Of a stretch of 64,000 nt of DNA, positions 15,479-23,489 are shown in pieces. A program made the position numbers and the translations under genes. Below the pieces are notes generated by a model, which saw only the letters and a list, made by a program, of their open reading frames with translations, was not told the origin of the DNA and ran no database searches. The stretch is from an uncultured Pseudomonadota bacterium. Its GTDB lineage: Bacteria > Pseudomonadota > Alphaproteobacteria > RF32 > CAG-239. Location of the stretch: contig CASFUZ010000004.1 of assembly GCA_949298065.1 (NCBI GenBank), forward strand, positions 62,001-126,000, read 5' to 3'. Each line of letters starts with the position of its first letter. Position 1 is the stretch's first letter.

Positions 15479-16252
15479 ATGAACAAAAAACATTTAACGG
15501 TCAAAAAATTAGATATCAGCAACTTGGCAGATGTTATGAAGCTGCAAGAAAAAATCATTGGCGGATTGCACCCTGATGAGCAACATTTTATTCTGCACAG
15601 AACCGCCGAAGATTATATGAAATCACTTGATGGCAAAAGCTCCAATATGCTCGGCGTTTTTGACGGAGATGTCTTAATTGCGCAAACGGTCTTTAATATG
15701 CCGCAAAACGGTGAAGAAAGAGATATGCCCGAGTTTAAACCCGACTTGGAAAACAAAGACTTGGTTTTGTATGAGGCGATTTTGGTTGATCCGGCTTATC
15801 GGGGGTCCAGCCTGATGAAAAAGATGTTGGAATATATTGAGGGACACGCTCTTGATGATGGGCGGACACACGCCATTATCCAAATTGCCGTTGATAATCC
15901 GGCAAGCTGGATTAATGCCTTACACCATGGAATGGCTATCACCAAAGTTGATCTTGACCCAAATGATGGCGCAAAAGTTATTTATTTAGAAAAGGAAATT
16001 GCTCATTCCAATACGCCAACTCTCCGGGCTGCTAACAATAATCATCAGACTTACAGTTTGTTTTTGGGTGAAAATATACATGCCAGAATTCCGTCTTTGT
16101 TTAACAAAATGCAATATCTGGTTCAAAACGGCTACAAAGGCGTTAGTCTTAACAAAGAAACCCAAAGTTTGATTTTTGAAAAACAAGCAACAAGCCGGAC
16201 AAAATCTCTTAACTTTGCTTATTTTTCAAACGACAAGGTCAGCTCTTTGTAA
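15479..16252 (+). CDS. GNAT-family N-acetyltransferase
   Basis: ATG 15479, with AGAGGT upstream, gives 257 residues. The GNAT core lies in residues about 5-170: LYEAILVDPAYRGSSLMKKML is beta4 with the acetyl-CoA pyrophosphate loop (R/Q-x-x-G-x-G/S), followed by a long helix. The C-terminal 85 residues are not part of the core fold and I do not recognise them. Substrate is unknown. Regulation is the striking point: the gene is preceded by an Arg-rich leader ORF and terminator, which suggests induction when ribosomes stall, for example by an antibiotic or low arginine supply (inference). Confidence 0.75.
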   Translation: MNKKHLTVKKLDISNLADVMKLQEKIIGGLHPDEQHFILHRTAEDYMKSLDGKSSNMLGVFDGDVLIAQTVFNMPQNGEERDMPEFKPDLENKDLVLYEAILVDPAYRGSSLMKKMLEYIEGHALDDGRTHAIIQIAVDNPASWINALHHGMAITKVDLDPNDGAKVIYLEKEIAHSNTPTLRAANNNHQTYSLFLGENIHARIPSLFNKMQYLVQNGYKGVSLNKETQSLIFEKQATSRTKSLNFAYFSNDKVSSL

Positions 16253-16347
16253 AAATCCATCTTGCTTGTTTCGGAAAAAAAATATAATATAAAAAAGTCT
16301 TTTGTATTATATTGAGATTTTATTATTAACCTAAAATATATTGCCTT

Positions 16348-16878
16348 ATGGAAGAAAAAGTACAAGCTATTTTAAGATTGATGGAAGTTATGGGGGTTAC
16401 CATAAATGATTTGCAGGTTTTTAATCGCAGTATTGAATCAACTAAAAAATTTCCATTAGAAGTTTACTATGATGATAAGACAATGTCTGACGACCTTGAG
16501 TATTATAAAAAAGGATTGGAGCGTTGTCCTATCGGAATAGTTATTGGTGATACGGTGTTTGCTCTGCCTTCTCGTATTGATAGCCCTAAATGTGGTGAAG
16601 CTTTCAAGTATTGTAAAGAAGCCTTTGGTAGAGGTATAATAGGTTCTTTGCCAATACAAAATCAGTTTGAAATGCTTAAAGAACATCTTACTGATTATGA
16701 TAAGATATCTTTTTATCTTGAGAAGAAAAGATTGGGTGATGATGACCAGTTATATCTCGCTATTGAACACCCTGGTAATAGAGAGCATTTACAATACTAT
16801 TATGATTTCAAAAGGGAGATAATTGCTTCAAATAATAGTTGGGTTCCAACACTTCCCGTTATTAATTTGAAAAATTAA
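16348..16878 (+). CDS. Uncharacterised protein, 176 aa, no Shine-Dalgarno
   Basis: A 176-residue acidic, soluble protein with no signal peptide or membrane segment. I do not recognise a domain. It is codon-A/T-rich and starts with ATG 16348 behind ATTATTAACCTAAAATA, with no Shine-Dalgarno motif; the same leader precedes the unrelated membrane gene at 17136. It is followed by a clear terminator. The start-region style resembles Bacteroidota genes and differs from most neighbours, suggesting acquisition (inference). Confidence 0.6.
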   Translation: MEEKVQAILRLMEVMGVTINDLQVFNRSIESTKKFPLEVYYDDKTMSDDLEYYKKGLERCPIGIVIGDTVFALPSRIDSPKCGEAFKYCKEAFGRGIIGSLPIQNQFEMLKEHLTDYDKISFYLEKKRLGDDDQLYLAIEHPGNREHLQYYYDFKREIIASNNSWVPTLPVINLKN

Positions 16879-16892
16879 ATTCTAAAAAACAG

Positions 16893-16927
16893 ACACTCTT
16901 AGCTTTTTAAGTTAAGGGTGTTTTTTT
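16893..16927 (+). terminator. Terminator after the 176-aa gene
   Basis: ACACTCTTA pairs with TAAGGGTGT (one G-T pair) and is followed by a seven-T run. Confidence 0.8.
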
Positions 16928-17135
16928 ATAAATTAAATCACAAAAAAATCTCGCTTTTATTATAAAATATTATATAATTCCTTAACAAATTAAAAATTAT
17001 GTCAAACTTTTATTATGAAAGATTAAATCTTTATTGTTATGTTGCTTGCGCTGCATACCTTTAATAAAATGCCTTCGGTCTTGTTGGGCTGAAAGCTATG
17101 GATTTTATTATTAACCTAAAATAATATATTGGCTT

Positions 17136-17579
17136 ATGAAAAAAACAATATTCTTACGTTCGCTGGACTATTTATGCAAAGTTCTCGAAAGAATTGGAGA
17201 CTGGATAGACTTTGATTGGCAGTTTAGGTTTCTTCGCTGCATAAATATCAGTCTTTTTATTGTTGTGCTTTTATCCGATACCTTTAATCTAAACTTTGAG
17301 ATAACAAGAATACTTTTTGGAATTTTTGGCGCAACATGGACTGCTTCAAGAAGCTATATGTATAAGAAAGCTTTGCTTGTTTCGGAACCGGAACTGAGAA
17401 AACTCCTGATTGTTTGTAATATCGGCTGTATCTGTTTCGGATGTTGTATTGTCCTCAATGTAATAGCGTTTTATTTGCCACTTATTCCTGTGCTAGCCTG
17501 CATTTTTCTGATGTTTATATGTCTGGTTATAAGTGCTGTAATGGCGGTGTGTATGGCTATTTTGATTCTTAAGCCCTAA
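17136..17579 (+). CDS. Four-helix membrane protein, unknown family
   Basis: The 147-residue protein has membrane segments at about 35-50, 55-70, 88-110 and 115-145 and a soluble N-terminus. Several cysteines lie in the third helix (CNIGCICFGCC). I do not recognise the family. The start ATG 17136 follows a leader nearly identical to that of the gene at 16348 and lacks a Shine-Dalgarno motif. A terminator follows at once, so it is monocistronic. Likely an orphan acquired gene. Confidence 0.6.
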   Translation: MKKTIFLRSLDYLCKVLERIGDWIDFDWQFRFLRCINISLFIVVLLSDTFNLNFEITRILFGIFGATWTASRSYMYKKALLVSEPELRKLLIVCNIGCICFGCCIVLNVIAFYLPLIPVLACIFLMFICLVISAVMAVCMAILILKP

Positions 17580-17585
17580 TTTTGT

Positions 17586-17620
17586 AAAAGCCGGAAGATG
17601 TTTTTTATCTTCTGGCTTTT
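17586..17620. terminator. Bidirectional terminator
   Basis: AAAAGCC...AAGAT pairs with ATCTT...GGCTTTT; it separates the convergent membrane gene and the aspartoacylase-like gene. Confidence 0.8.
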
Positions 17621-17626
17621 GCTTTT

Positions 17627-18469
17627 TTAATGCCCGAGATAATACCATTCGGTATTGATATCTGCTTGGCTGTTGGGAAGCAGGATAAAACCATCTGCCG
17701 GCGCATATAGTTCCTCTCCGTCTGCATAAACGGCGATTTTTTCTCCACAGCTTATCGGGTCCAGATGTTTGTAATTTTTGCAAAGCTTGCCTTCTTTTGT
17801 TTTGAGTACGTAGCCATCCATCTGAATATGCTTTTTGGGGTGGTTTTTGATCTGATTATGCTCTATCAACCCAAATACAGCTAAGGTGCTTTTAATCGCC
17901 TTATAAGCTAAATCCACCGCCGCGGGGGACTTGTGGTAACCGCATTCAACCGTTGTGCCCGTATTGCCCAAAATATGTGCGCATTGCTCGGTGGAGAAAT
18001 CCTGAATGGCACTTTCCCCACTATAGATTTTCGGCCAACCTTCCAAAACAAAATCTACTTCCAGCGCGGAAATGAGCTTTTGATTATCTTCATTCGGATA
18101 GTCGCAAAAAGCAAAAGGGACATCGCCCTCACAATGGGTGGAATGCAGGTCTAACATAATCTGATGATTTTGAATCAGAGGGTAAATCTCGTTGGCTAAT
18201 TTTTGTTCATAAGTCTTTGGATTGGCGTGATAAGTTATTACCCTATTCAAGTTTTCTTCCACGCAGCGCTCATCTTTTTTATAAGCCTCGGGGTTGCATA
18301 TCGGGACCAAGGTTAAGCGTCCGCTTTTAAGCTTGAGTGCGCCACTGTTTAATTCCTTAATTACCTTAAATGCGGCATTGGTTCCCGCGGTTTCGTTGCC
18401 ATGGATGGCGGCTAAAACCAAAAGGCTTATGCCCTCATCTTCCCCATTAAACTCATATTTTTCAATCAT
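17627..18469 (-). CDS. Aspartoacylase/succinylglutamate desuccinylase-type M14 metallohydrolase
   Basis: ATG 18469 follows AAGGAG by 7 bases and gives 280 residues. The zinc site is visible as AAIHGNETAG (His and Glu ligands) and DLHSTHCEGD (third ligand His), with NPEAY and ENLNR substrate motifs between. AspA/AstE enzymes release an acyl group from N-acyl aspartate or glutamate; here the arginine-succinyltransferase pathway neighbours of astE are absent, so the substrate is open. The last 70 residues form the beta-rich domain expected for the family. A terminator separates it from the upstream PEP-binding gene. Confidence 0.85.
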   Translation of the reverse strand: MIEKYEFNGEDEGISLLVLAAIHGNETAGTNAAFKVIKELNSGALKLKSGRLTLVPICNPEAYKKDERCVEENLNRVITYHANPKTYEQKLANEIYPLIQNHQIMLDLHSTHCEGDVPFAFCDYPNEDNQKLISALEVDFVLEGWPKIYSGESAIQDFSTEQCAHILGNTGTTVECGYHKSPAAVDLAYKAIKSTLAVFGLIEHNQIKNHPKKHIQMDGYVLKTKEGKLCKNYKHLDPISCGEKIAVYADGEELYAPADGFILLPNSQADINTEWYYLGH

Positions 18470-18524
18470 CAAAATTCTCCTTGAGCAAAATAATAACCTC
18501 ATCTTGCAAGTTTACAAGCAAAAA

Positions 18525-18557
18525 ACAAAATCCCCTCCTTGACGGACGAGGTTTTGT
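18525..18557 (-). terminator. Terminator after the PEP/pyruvate-binding gene
   Basis: On the minus strand ACAAAACCTC pairs with GAGGGGATTTTGT, followed by T6. It lies between two same-strand genes and indicates separate units. Confidence 0.75.
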
Positions 18558-18573
18558 TGTCTTTTTATCTATT

Positions 18574-19869
18574 CTATTTTTCTTTTTGATTCATCAGCCA
18601 CTGAAGTCGGGCGGCATTATTTTCATTCTGCGGGCGGGTCTGAAATTTTCCGCTTACGAGATTTACGCACATATAATCACCTTCCTTAATATGCTCAAAT
18701 TCTTTGCCGCGTCCAAAGGTTTCCAAAACCGTGAAGTCCAGATTCTCACGCGACATATTGCCCATGTGATTATATTGTGCCGAAAAAGGCGAGTGTTCAC
18801 GAAAAAAACCCTCAAAAGCAAGATAGACGCCAACCGAATCCTTGGTAAAAACATGCACCGCATCTCCATCCCTTGACTTCCAAATATTTATATCAAAATC
18901 TTTTTTAGCACAATATGGTTGCGGATAGCGTACAAAACCAACTCTGCCTTCAATAATCGGTTTTCGCAGCGAAAAAACCGAAGTTGTTTTTCGGTCTATA
19001 TTTTTTATAAGGAACTCCGGCAAGCAGTATGGGCGTTGCTGCAAAATATTAATCTGCCCCGTTTGCGAAACCGCAAACTCCATATCCACCGGATAATCCA
19101 AGTCTTTTTCCAATGAAGTTATTAGTGCGGCCAAGCTAAACTGTGCCTTATATTTTTGTCTGTCTTCCGGTGTAGCCAATCTGATATCACGGAACTTTGG
19201 GGACCAATAGGTTAGTTTTTTATCATTGTCATTAATTGAATTAAAACTTATGCGCTGAATATTGTTTTCTTCATCCGAATAAAATTTGCCGACCGCAAAT
19301 AAATGTCCTTCATCCCCGCCTTGAGCAACCAATTTATCCGCAAATTTGTTTTTGGTATAATTTAAGACTACAAAAGGGTCGCCGTACCAACTTTCAGAAT
19401 AAGCCACACCGGCGATTTTTGGCGTATCAACCATCTTTTGCAAGATGACTGCCATTTTGCTGTCTTCAACATTCTTTGCCGAGGCATAAACCTCTCTTAG
19501 AGCCTGATACATCTGGCTTTTGTTTTTTACGGACAAGACAGAGGCAAATTGGCCTGAATAAGTTTTGCCCATTCCGTCCTCAACATCGGCCGAAGACCGA
19601 ACCGCCACATTGCCGCCCAGCTTAACGACATATTCCATCGCCTTATTAACCAACTCCTCCGGAACGCCTTTATGCAGAATATCATACCGGTCAAAAACCT
19701 CGGATGATATGGCATAAGTTTCCGGAATAGCAATATCTAAGCCAAATTTTTGGTTATATTTATCAACCAGCTTTTTAAGTTTTACCAAACCTTTGAATTT
19801 GCCGCCGCTAAAAGGTGCGTAACTATTCTCGGCATCTTCTAAAGAAAGTATGTCGTATTCTCTTATCAT
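18574..19869 (-). CDS. PEP/pyruvate-binding (PPDK N-terminal type) domain protein
   Basis: The 431-residue protein corresponds to the ATP-grasp PEP/pyruvate-binding domain of pyruvate phosphate dikinase and PEP synthase. It shows GGKFKGLVKL near residue 22, the VAVRSSADVEDG motif near 90-101 that binds the nucleotide phosphates, and QRPYCLPEF near 278. The phosphohistidine swivel domain and the C-terminal TIM barrel of full enzymes are missing, so it cannot run the whole PPDK reaction alone. Stand-alone proteins of this type are common and poorly understood. It is monocistronic with a terminator downstream. Confidence 0.75.
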   Translation of the reverse strand: MIREYDILSLEDAENSYAPFSGGKFKGLVKLKKLVDKYNQKFGLDIAIPETYAISSEVFDRYDILHKGVPEELVNKAMEYVVKLGGNVAVRSSADVEDGMGKTYSGQFASVLSVKNKSQMYQALREVYASAKNVEDSKMAVILQKMVDTPKIAGVAYSESWYGDPFVVLNYTKNKFADKLVAQGGDEGHLFAVGKFYSDEENNIQRISFNSINDNDKKLTYWSPKFRDIRLATPEDRQKYKAQFSLAALITSLEKDLDYPVDMEFAVSQTGQINILQQRPYCLPEFLIKNIDRKTTSVFSLRKPIIEGRVGFVRYPQPYCAKKDFDINIWKSRDGDAVHVFTKDSVGVYLAFEGFFREHSPFSAQYNHMGNMSRENLDFTVLETFGRGKEFEHIKEGDYMCVNLVSGKFQTRPQNENNAARLQWLMNQKEK

Positions 19870-19939
19870 CTTCTTTACTTAATATTTTAGTGAATGGTTT
19901 GGTTTTATTCCATTTTCAGCCTTTTGTCAATTTTTTATA

Positions 19940-20269
19940 TCAAAGTCTTTTCCAAGTGCGTTGCTTGTTTTTCTCTTCCTTATCCCGAAAGGCTTGCTCC
20001 AAATCAATGTTATGCATATTGGCCAAAGAGCAGAGATAAATAAAAACATCGGCTAATTCTTCTGCCACATTGCCTACGGTTGAGCCGGAGCCGATGCTAC
20101 CTGTTTTTGAATTTTTACGCACGGCGGAAATTACCTCACCGCATTCTTCCGCAAATAAGCAACATTCATAAAACTTATCTGTCGTATTAAAGCCTCTTTC
20201 CTGCTTCATCTTTAGGACATATTCCTGAAAATCTTTAAGGGTCGGCTCTTTTTTTAGCTCCAAGGTCAT
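19940..20269 (-). CDS. MazG-type nucleotide pyrophosphohydrolase
   Basis: The 109-residue single-domain all-alpha NTP pyrophosphatase carries the EECGE and EELADVFIY motifs (ExxE-12-28-ExxD) that bind the catalytic magnesium ions. It hydrolyses NTPs or dNTPs to monophosphates, commonly as house-cleaning of non-canonical nucleotides. It is half the length of E. coli MazG. It precedes the PEP-binding gene by about 70 bases on the same strand and may share its transcript. Confidence 0.88.
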   Translation of the reverse strand: MTLELKKEPTLKDFQEYVLKMKQERGFNTTDKFYECCLFAEECGEVISAVRKNSKTGSIGSGSTVGNVAEELADVFIYLCSLANMHNIDLEQAFRDKEEKNKQRTWKRL

Positions 20270-20366
20270 CTCTTACTCCTTTGCTTGTTTTCTTTTTATT
20301 GAATTAGAAAACGGCGACAAAGGCAAGAAAATATTTTACCTTTCTATCTTTCTCTTTCTTCGCAAT

Positions 20367-20400
20367 AAAAAAACCCTCCGCTTTGGGAGGGAACTTTTTT
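20367..20400 (-). terminator. Terminator after the MBL-fold gene
   Basis: CCCTCC/GGGAGG stem with A7 and T6 flanks between the MBL-fold hydrolase and mazG; usable on the minus strand. Confidence 0.75.
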
Positions 20401-20402
20401 GT

Positions 20403-21170
20403 TTAATATTGCAAAACCTCGTTATCGTCAGGAACTACAACATTTTTTAACTTTAGTTTTTTGACGTCATCTCTTGTAACTGTCAAATGGCTGACTGTGT
20501 CCATATGGCTGGCAACAATAATCGCTGAAGGAGCGTAGGCTGCTATGGTCTTGACATCTTCATCATTCATAATGATTCTTTCACCATTAAGCAAAGTTGC
20601 ACCACAAGCATTAACAACAATCACATCAGGCGTGAACTTATTGATTGCCGCAATCACTTCATCGCACCAAATTGTGTCTCCGGCAAGGTATAGTGTTTTT
20701 TCTGTCTTCGCTTTAAAAACCACACCCATAGCATCATAAGGCATATTGATTTGTTCACATAGGGGTTTAATGATTTCTCTTTTTCCGTGTTGTCCACCGG
20801 TTTTATAAAGCATGCTACCTTCAAAACTTGTTCCATCTTCAGATATGATGTTTACATTCTTAAAACCTAAGGATTTGATTTTATTTAAATCTTCCTCACT
20901 TTGCACAAAGAAAGGCAAGTTTTTATCAATATTTTCAACCGCAAAATCATCCCAATGGTCTGGATGAAAATGGGTTAAAATCACGGCATCAACATCAACA
21001 ATATCTGCAATCGGCAGAGGTAAATCTACTCTGGGTTGACGCACATTGGCATTTACGGCCACGTCAAAGCCCGCCATATAGCCTTTGGGCATAAGCCATG
21101 GATCAATCAAAAATCTCGTTTTGTTATAGGTGATTATGAGTGTGGCATTGCGTATTTGATGTATTTGCAT
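20403..21170 (-). CDS. MBL-fold metal-dependent hydrolase (UlaG-like)
   Basis: ATG 21170 (GGAG 8 bases upstream, inside the end of the marR-type gene) gives 255 residues. The metallo-beta-lactamase fold is clear from LTHFHPDHWDD (HxHxDH), then LAGDTIWCDE, and the C-terminal VASHMDTVSH. The closest well-known group is the UlaG/YycJ-like hydrolases acting on lactones or phosphodiesters; substrate here is unknown. The gene starts 1 base after the MarR-type regulator ends, so the two are co-transcribed and probably the regulator controls the hydrolase in response to a small molecule. Confidence 0.83.
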   Translation of the reverse strand: MQIHQIRNATLIITYNKTRFLIDPWLMPKGYMAGFDVAVNANVRQPRVDLPLPIADIVDVDAVILTHFHPDHWDDFAVENIDKNLPFFVQSEEDLNKIKSLGFKNVNIISEDGTSFEGSMLYKTGGQHGKREIIKPLCEQINMPYDAMGVVFKAKTEKTLYLAGDTIWCDEVIAAINKFTPDVIVVNACGATLLNGERIIMNDEDVKTIAAYAPSAIIVASHMDTVSHLTVTRDDVKKLKLKNVVVPDDNEVLQY

Positions 21171-21171
21171 A

Positions 21172-21639
21172 TTATTTACTCCAATCAAAATCAGTTAATG
21201 TTTTTTTCAGATGTTGGGTATAATCACGAATAAAATTGACGGCAAAAACAACTTCTTTTTCATTATAACGGCTTAAAAATTTTAAGTCTTTTTTATGCCA
21301 TTTTTGGTGAATATTTTCGTGCGCTTGAAAGACCTCTTTGCCATGTTCCGTCAGTTTGTAATAAATCTCTTTTTTGTTGTTGGGCGTTTGATAAGGTATA
21401 ATTGCGTTTTTGGAAATAAGTTTTTTTATTAACTTACTAATTCCGCCGCGGGTGATGTTCAAATCCTGTGAGATTTTGGTTACATTTGAATCTTCTATTT
21501 TGCCTATATGTTCTATACAATGCAGTTCTGTAATTGTATAATTTTGCAAAACTGATTCAGCTTTATCCTTGAACGAGTTTTGCATAAGCTCAAAGGTATT
21601 AAGAAGCACTGAAAGAAGCGTATTTAAATCTTTTTCCAT
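21172..21639 (-). CDS. MarR-family transcriptional regulator
   Basis: The 155-residue protein has the winged helix of the MarR family: YTITELHCIEHIG, then SNVTKISQDLNITRGGISKLIKKLISKN as the recognition helix-turn-helix and a KKEIYYKLTEHGKE wing. MarR dimers repress their own operons and are released by ligands. It is the first gene of a two-gene operon with an MBL-fold hydrolase. An inverted repeat TATTTTGTT-N8-AACAAAATA at 21689-21714 just upstream is its probable operator. Confidence 0.9.
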   Translation of the reverse strand: MEKDLNTLLSVLLNTFELMQNSFKDKAESVLQNYTITELHCIEHIGKIEDSNVTKISQDLNITRGGISKLIKKLISKNAIIPYQTPNNKKEIYYKLTEHGKEVFQAHENIHQKWHKKDLKFLSRYNEKEVVFAVNFIRDYTQHLKKTLTDFDWSK

Positions 21640-21688
21640 AATTTAGCCTTTAAGGATTATTCTGACATTACAACAAATTTATATAAGA

Positions 21689-21714
21689 TATTTTGTTTCC
21701 TTGTCAACAAAATA
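21689..21714 (-). promoter_or_regulatory. Probable MarR operator
   Basis: A perfect 9-bp inverted repeat (TATTTTGTT / AACAAAATA) with an 8-base spacer lies about 50 bases before the marR-type start. The spacing of half-site centres, 17 bases, suits a MarR dimer on one face of DNA. Confidence 0.6.
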
Positions 21715-21755
21715 CAAGCTAAAAATTTAGTTTTCTGCATAAAGAGTAGAAACAA

Positions 21756-22283
21756 TCAGGCAAGATGAGACAGAATAAAGCTCTTCCATTCATCAAGCTT
21801 TTCTTTCGGGCTTTTGCGCGCGTTGGCAGAACTTGTGGACGGCAAGACATTATTTCCGTTATTGGTTCGTGTTAACAGCCAATTTTTTAAATCTTCGTTT
21901 TTTTCTTGCTTGATATATTTGTCAAACAGCTTTTTGGCATTATGACTATTAAAAACAATATATTTAATTTTCGGGCAATTTTGCTTTATGATAGAAAAAT
22001 CGTTATATTCCTGCTTGGTTATGGTGTTATCACTGCTTCCTTGAATATGACAAGTTTTTATAACATCCCACAAACCGACACCATTTTTCAATAAGCAAGC
22101 ATAACGCTCAGTGCTATTACCGTTTATGACTTCCTCCGCGTTAAAAATATCAGCGATGATTTTCCAAAACTGGTTTTGCGGATTGTTATAATAACACTTG
22201 TTTCTTGATTTTTTACTTGGAAAAGTCCCTAAGATGATTAACTTTGTTTCCTTATCAAAAACATAATCCAGACCTTTTTCCAT
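21756..22283 (-). CDS. DNA-deoxyinosine glycosylase (UDG superfamily)
   Basis: The 175-residue protein has UDG-superfamily motif 1 as LGTFPSKKSRNKCYYNNPQNQFWKI (near 18-42) and motif 2 as LPSTSSANA (near 147-155), matching the hypoxanthine-DNA glycosylase family, which removes deaminated adenine and sometimes uracil from DNA. N40 in the NPQNQFW stretch is conserved in the family. It is cytoplasmic. It lies upstream of the small membrane gene cluster's direction of transcription only by chance; spacing of 21 bases to the next gene leaves co-transcription possible. Confidence 0.85.
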   Translation of the reverse strand: MEKGLDYVFDKETKLIILGTFPSKKSRNKCYYNNPQNQFWKIIADIFNAEEVINGNSTERYACLLKNGVGLWDVIKTCHIQGSSDNTITKQEYNDFSIIKQNCPKIKYIVFNSHNAKKLFDKYIKQEKNEDLKNWLLTRTNNGNNVLPSTSSANARKSPKEKLDEWKSFILSHLA

Positions 22284-22304
22284 TTTATACCTCTATGTTT
22301 AGCC

Positions 22305-22622
22305 CTATATATTATAAAAATTAGTAAAATAGATATATCTCGCCAAATAAACAAGAACCGGAATGGATAGAATTATATAGGCTTTTTTGAGATTTGTTTT
22401 ACGCTTTTTCCAAGCATAAATCGTAGGTGCAATTATTATGAGCAATATTGTCAATGTCATTATGGTATAGTTAAACCTATTTTCATATGCCCAACCACAA
22501 CCTTCATATCCCCAATGCATATCATAGCTCATCGTACTAGGATAGTCCGTAGCCACAACAACACTTGCCAAAAAATTTATAATTGACAATAGATAAAAAG
22601 GTATTAGTTTGATTTTTTTCAT
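22305..22622 (-). CDS. Small membrane protein, duplicate A
   Basis: ATG 22622 gives 105 residues; the frame's earlier Met has no support. There is an N-terminal membrane helix (5-25), an aromatic loop with HWGYEGCGWAYENRF (about 37-51), and two further helices (52-70 and 80-100). It differs from the copy at 23062-23379 by six residues, so the pair arose by recent duplication. I do not recognise the family. The intervening gene at 22637 has a similar layout but unrelated sequence. Confidence 0.75.
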   Translation of the reverse strand: MKKIKLIPFYLLSIINFLASVVVATDYPSTMSYDMHWGYEGCGWAYENRFNYTIMTLTILLIIIAPTIYAWKKRKTNLKKAYIILSIPVLVYLARYIYFTNFYNI

Positions 22623-22636
22623 AATTGCACCTTCGG

Positions 22637-23032
22637 TTAAAGCGGAATACATTTTTGAACTTTATTCCAACTCAAGCAATCGTTTCTGCAAATGTGTTGG
22701 TCATAGTCCCATACCAAGCCATTATCAAGACAAGAATCTAATTGGTGTGCTCGCTTGATATTTGCATTGAATAAAAACATTTGAAGAAAAGCTAAAAAAA
22801 TGAGCATTATAAAAATATAATGTTTTTGTTTATATGTATTAAACACCCAAAAGATTAACCCCCAACACAATGTTGTGATGATTGCAACATATGGAATATG
22901 CGCCATAGAGGCTTCTTCATTTTCCGTAATATAGGCTTCATAAATCAGAAACAAGACAATAGGTGTAATCAAAATTCCTTTAACAATTATATGCATTGCT
23001 TTAAGAAATAACTCTTTGGTTTGTTTTTTCAT
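22637..23032 (-). CDS. Membrane protein with Cys-rich tail, unknown
   Basis: The 131-residue protein has three membrane segments (about 13-32, 45-65 and 70-90) and a C-terminal tail with cysteines at CLDNGLVW, HICRNDC and KCIPL, likely disulphide-bonded outside the membrane. It lies between the two near-identical small membrane genes, on the same strand, with a 15-base overlap into the leader of the downstream copy. The family is not recognised. Confidence 0.65.
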   Translation of the reverse strand: MKKQTKELFLKAMHIIVKGILITPIVLFLIYEAYITENEEASMAHIPYVAIITTLCWGLIFWVFNTYKQKHYIFIMLIFLAFLQMFLFNANIKRAHQLDSCLDNGLVWDYDQHICRNDCLSWNKVQKCIPL

Positions 23033-23061
23033 ATATGTTTCTCCTTAAAGTTATTTCAAAA

Positions 23062-23379
23062 TTATATATTATAAAAGTTGGTAAAATAGACATATCTTGC
23101 CAAATAAACAAGAGCCGGGATGGATAGAATTATATAGGCTTTTTTGAGATTTGTTTTACGCTTTTTCCAAGCATAAACCGTAGGTGCAATTATTATCAAC
23201 AATATTGTTAATGTCATTATGGTATAGTTAAACCTATTTTCATATGCCCAACCACAACCTTCATATCCCCAATGCATATCATAGCGCATCGTGCTAGGAT
23301 AGTCCGTAGCTACAACAACACTTGCAAAAAAATTTATAATCAACAATAGATAAAAAGGTATGAGCTTGATTTTTTTCAT
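23062..23379 (-). CDS. Small membrane protein, duplicate B
   Basis: The 105-residue near-copy of the protein at 22305-22622 (six substitutions: S13L, L18F, S32R, I68V, V89A, I96V). The ATG is followed by the same MKKIKLIPFYLL N-terminus, and the similarity extends about 17 bases upstream of the ATG and to the end of the gene. Membrane topology and the central Trp/Tyr/Cys-rich loop are unchanged, so both copies seem to be under constraint. Function unknown. Confidence 0.75.
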   Translation of the reverse strand: MKKIKLIPFYLLLIINFFASVVVATDYPSTMRYDMHWGYEGCGWAYENRFNYTIMTLTILLIIIAPTVYAWKKRKTNLKKAYIILSIPALVYLARYVYFTNFYNI

Positions 23380-23468
23380 AATTGCACCTTCGGTTAAATT
23401 TGTTCAAAGTATATTCAGCATTTACCTTAAATACAATAAAAATCACCAACAATCTTTTATAACAAAAA

Positions 23469-23489
23469 CACCCTCCGCAAGGGAGGGAC
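23469..23489. terminator. Hairpin at the start of the palindrome array, locus 1
   Basis: CCCTCC/GGAGGG stem with an A-rich left flank, about 90 bases upstream of duplicate B on plus coordinates. It is the first of four hairpins in this intergenic array. Confidence 0.6.

Noticed and set aside
16999-17064. 21-codon open frame between the 176-aa gene and the membrane gene
   Set aside because: It has the A/T-rich SD-less start of its neighbours but is too short and without any support; probably a remnant.
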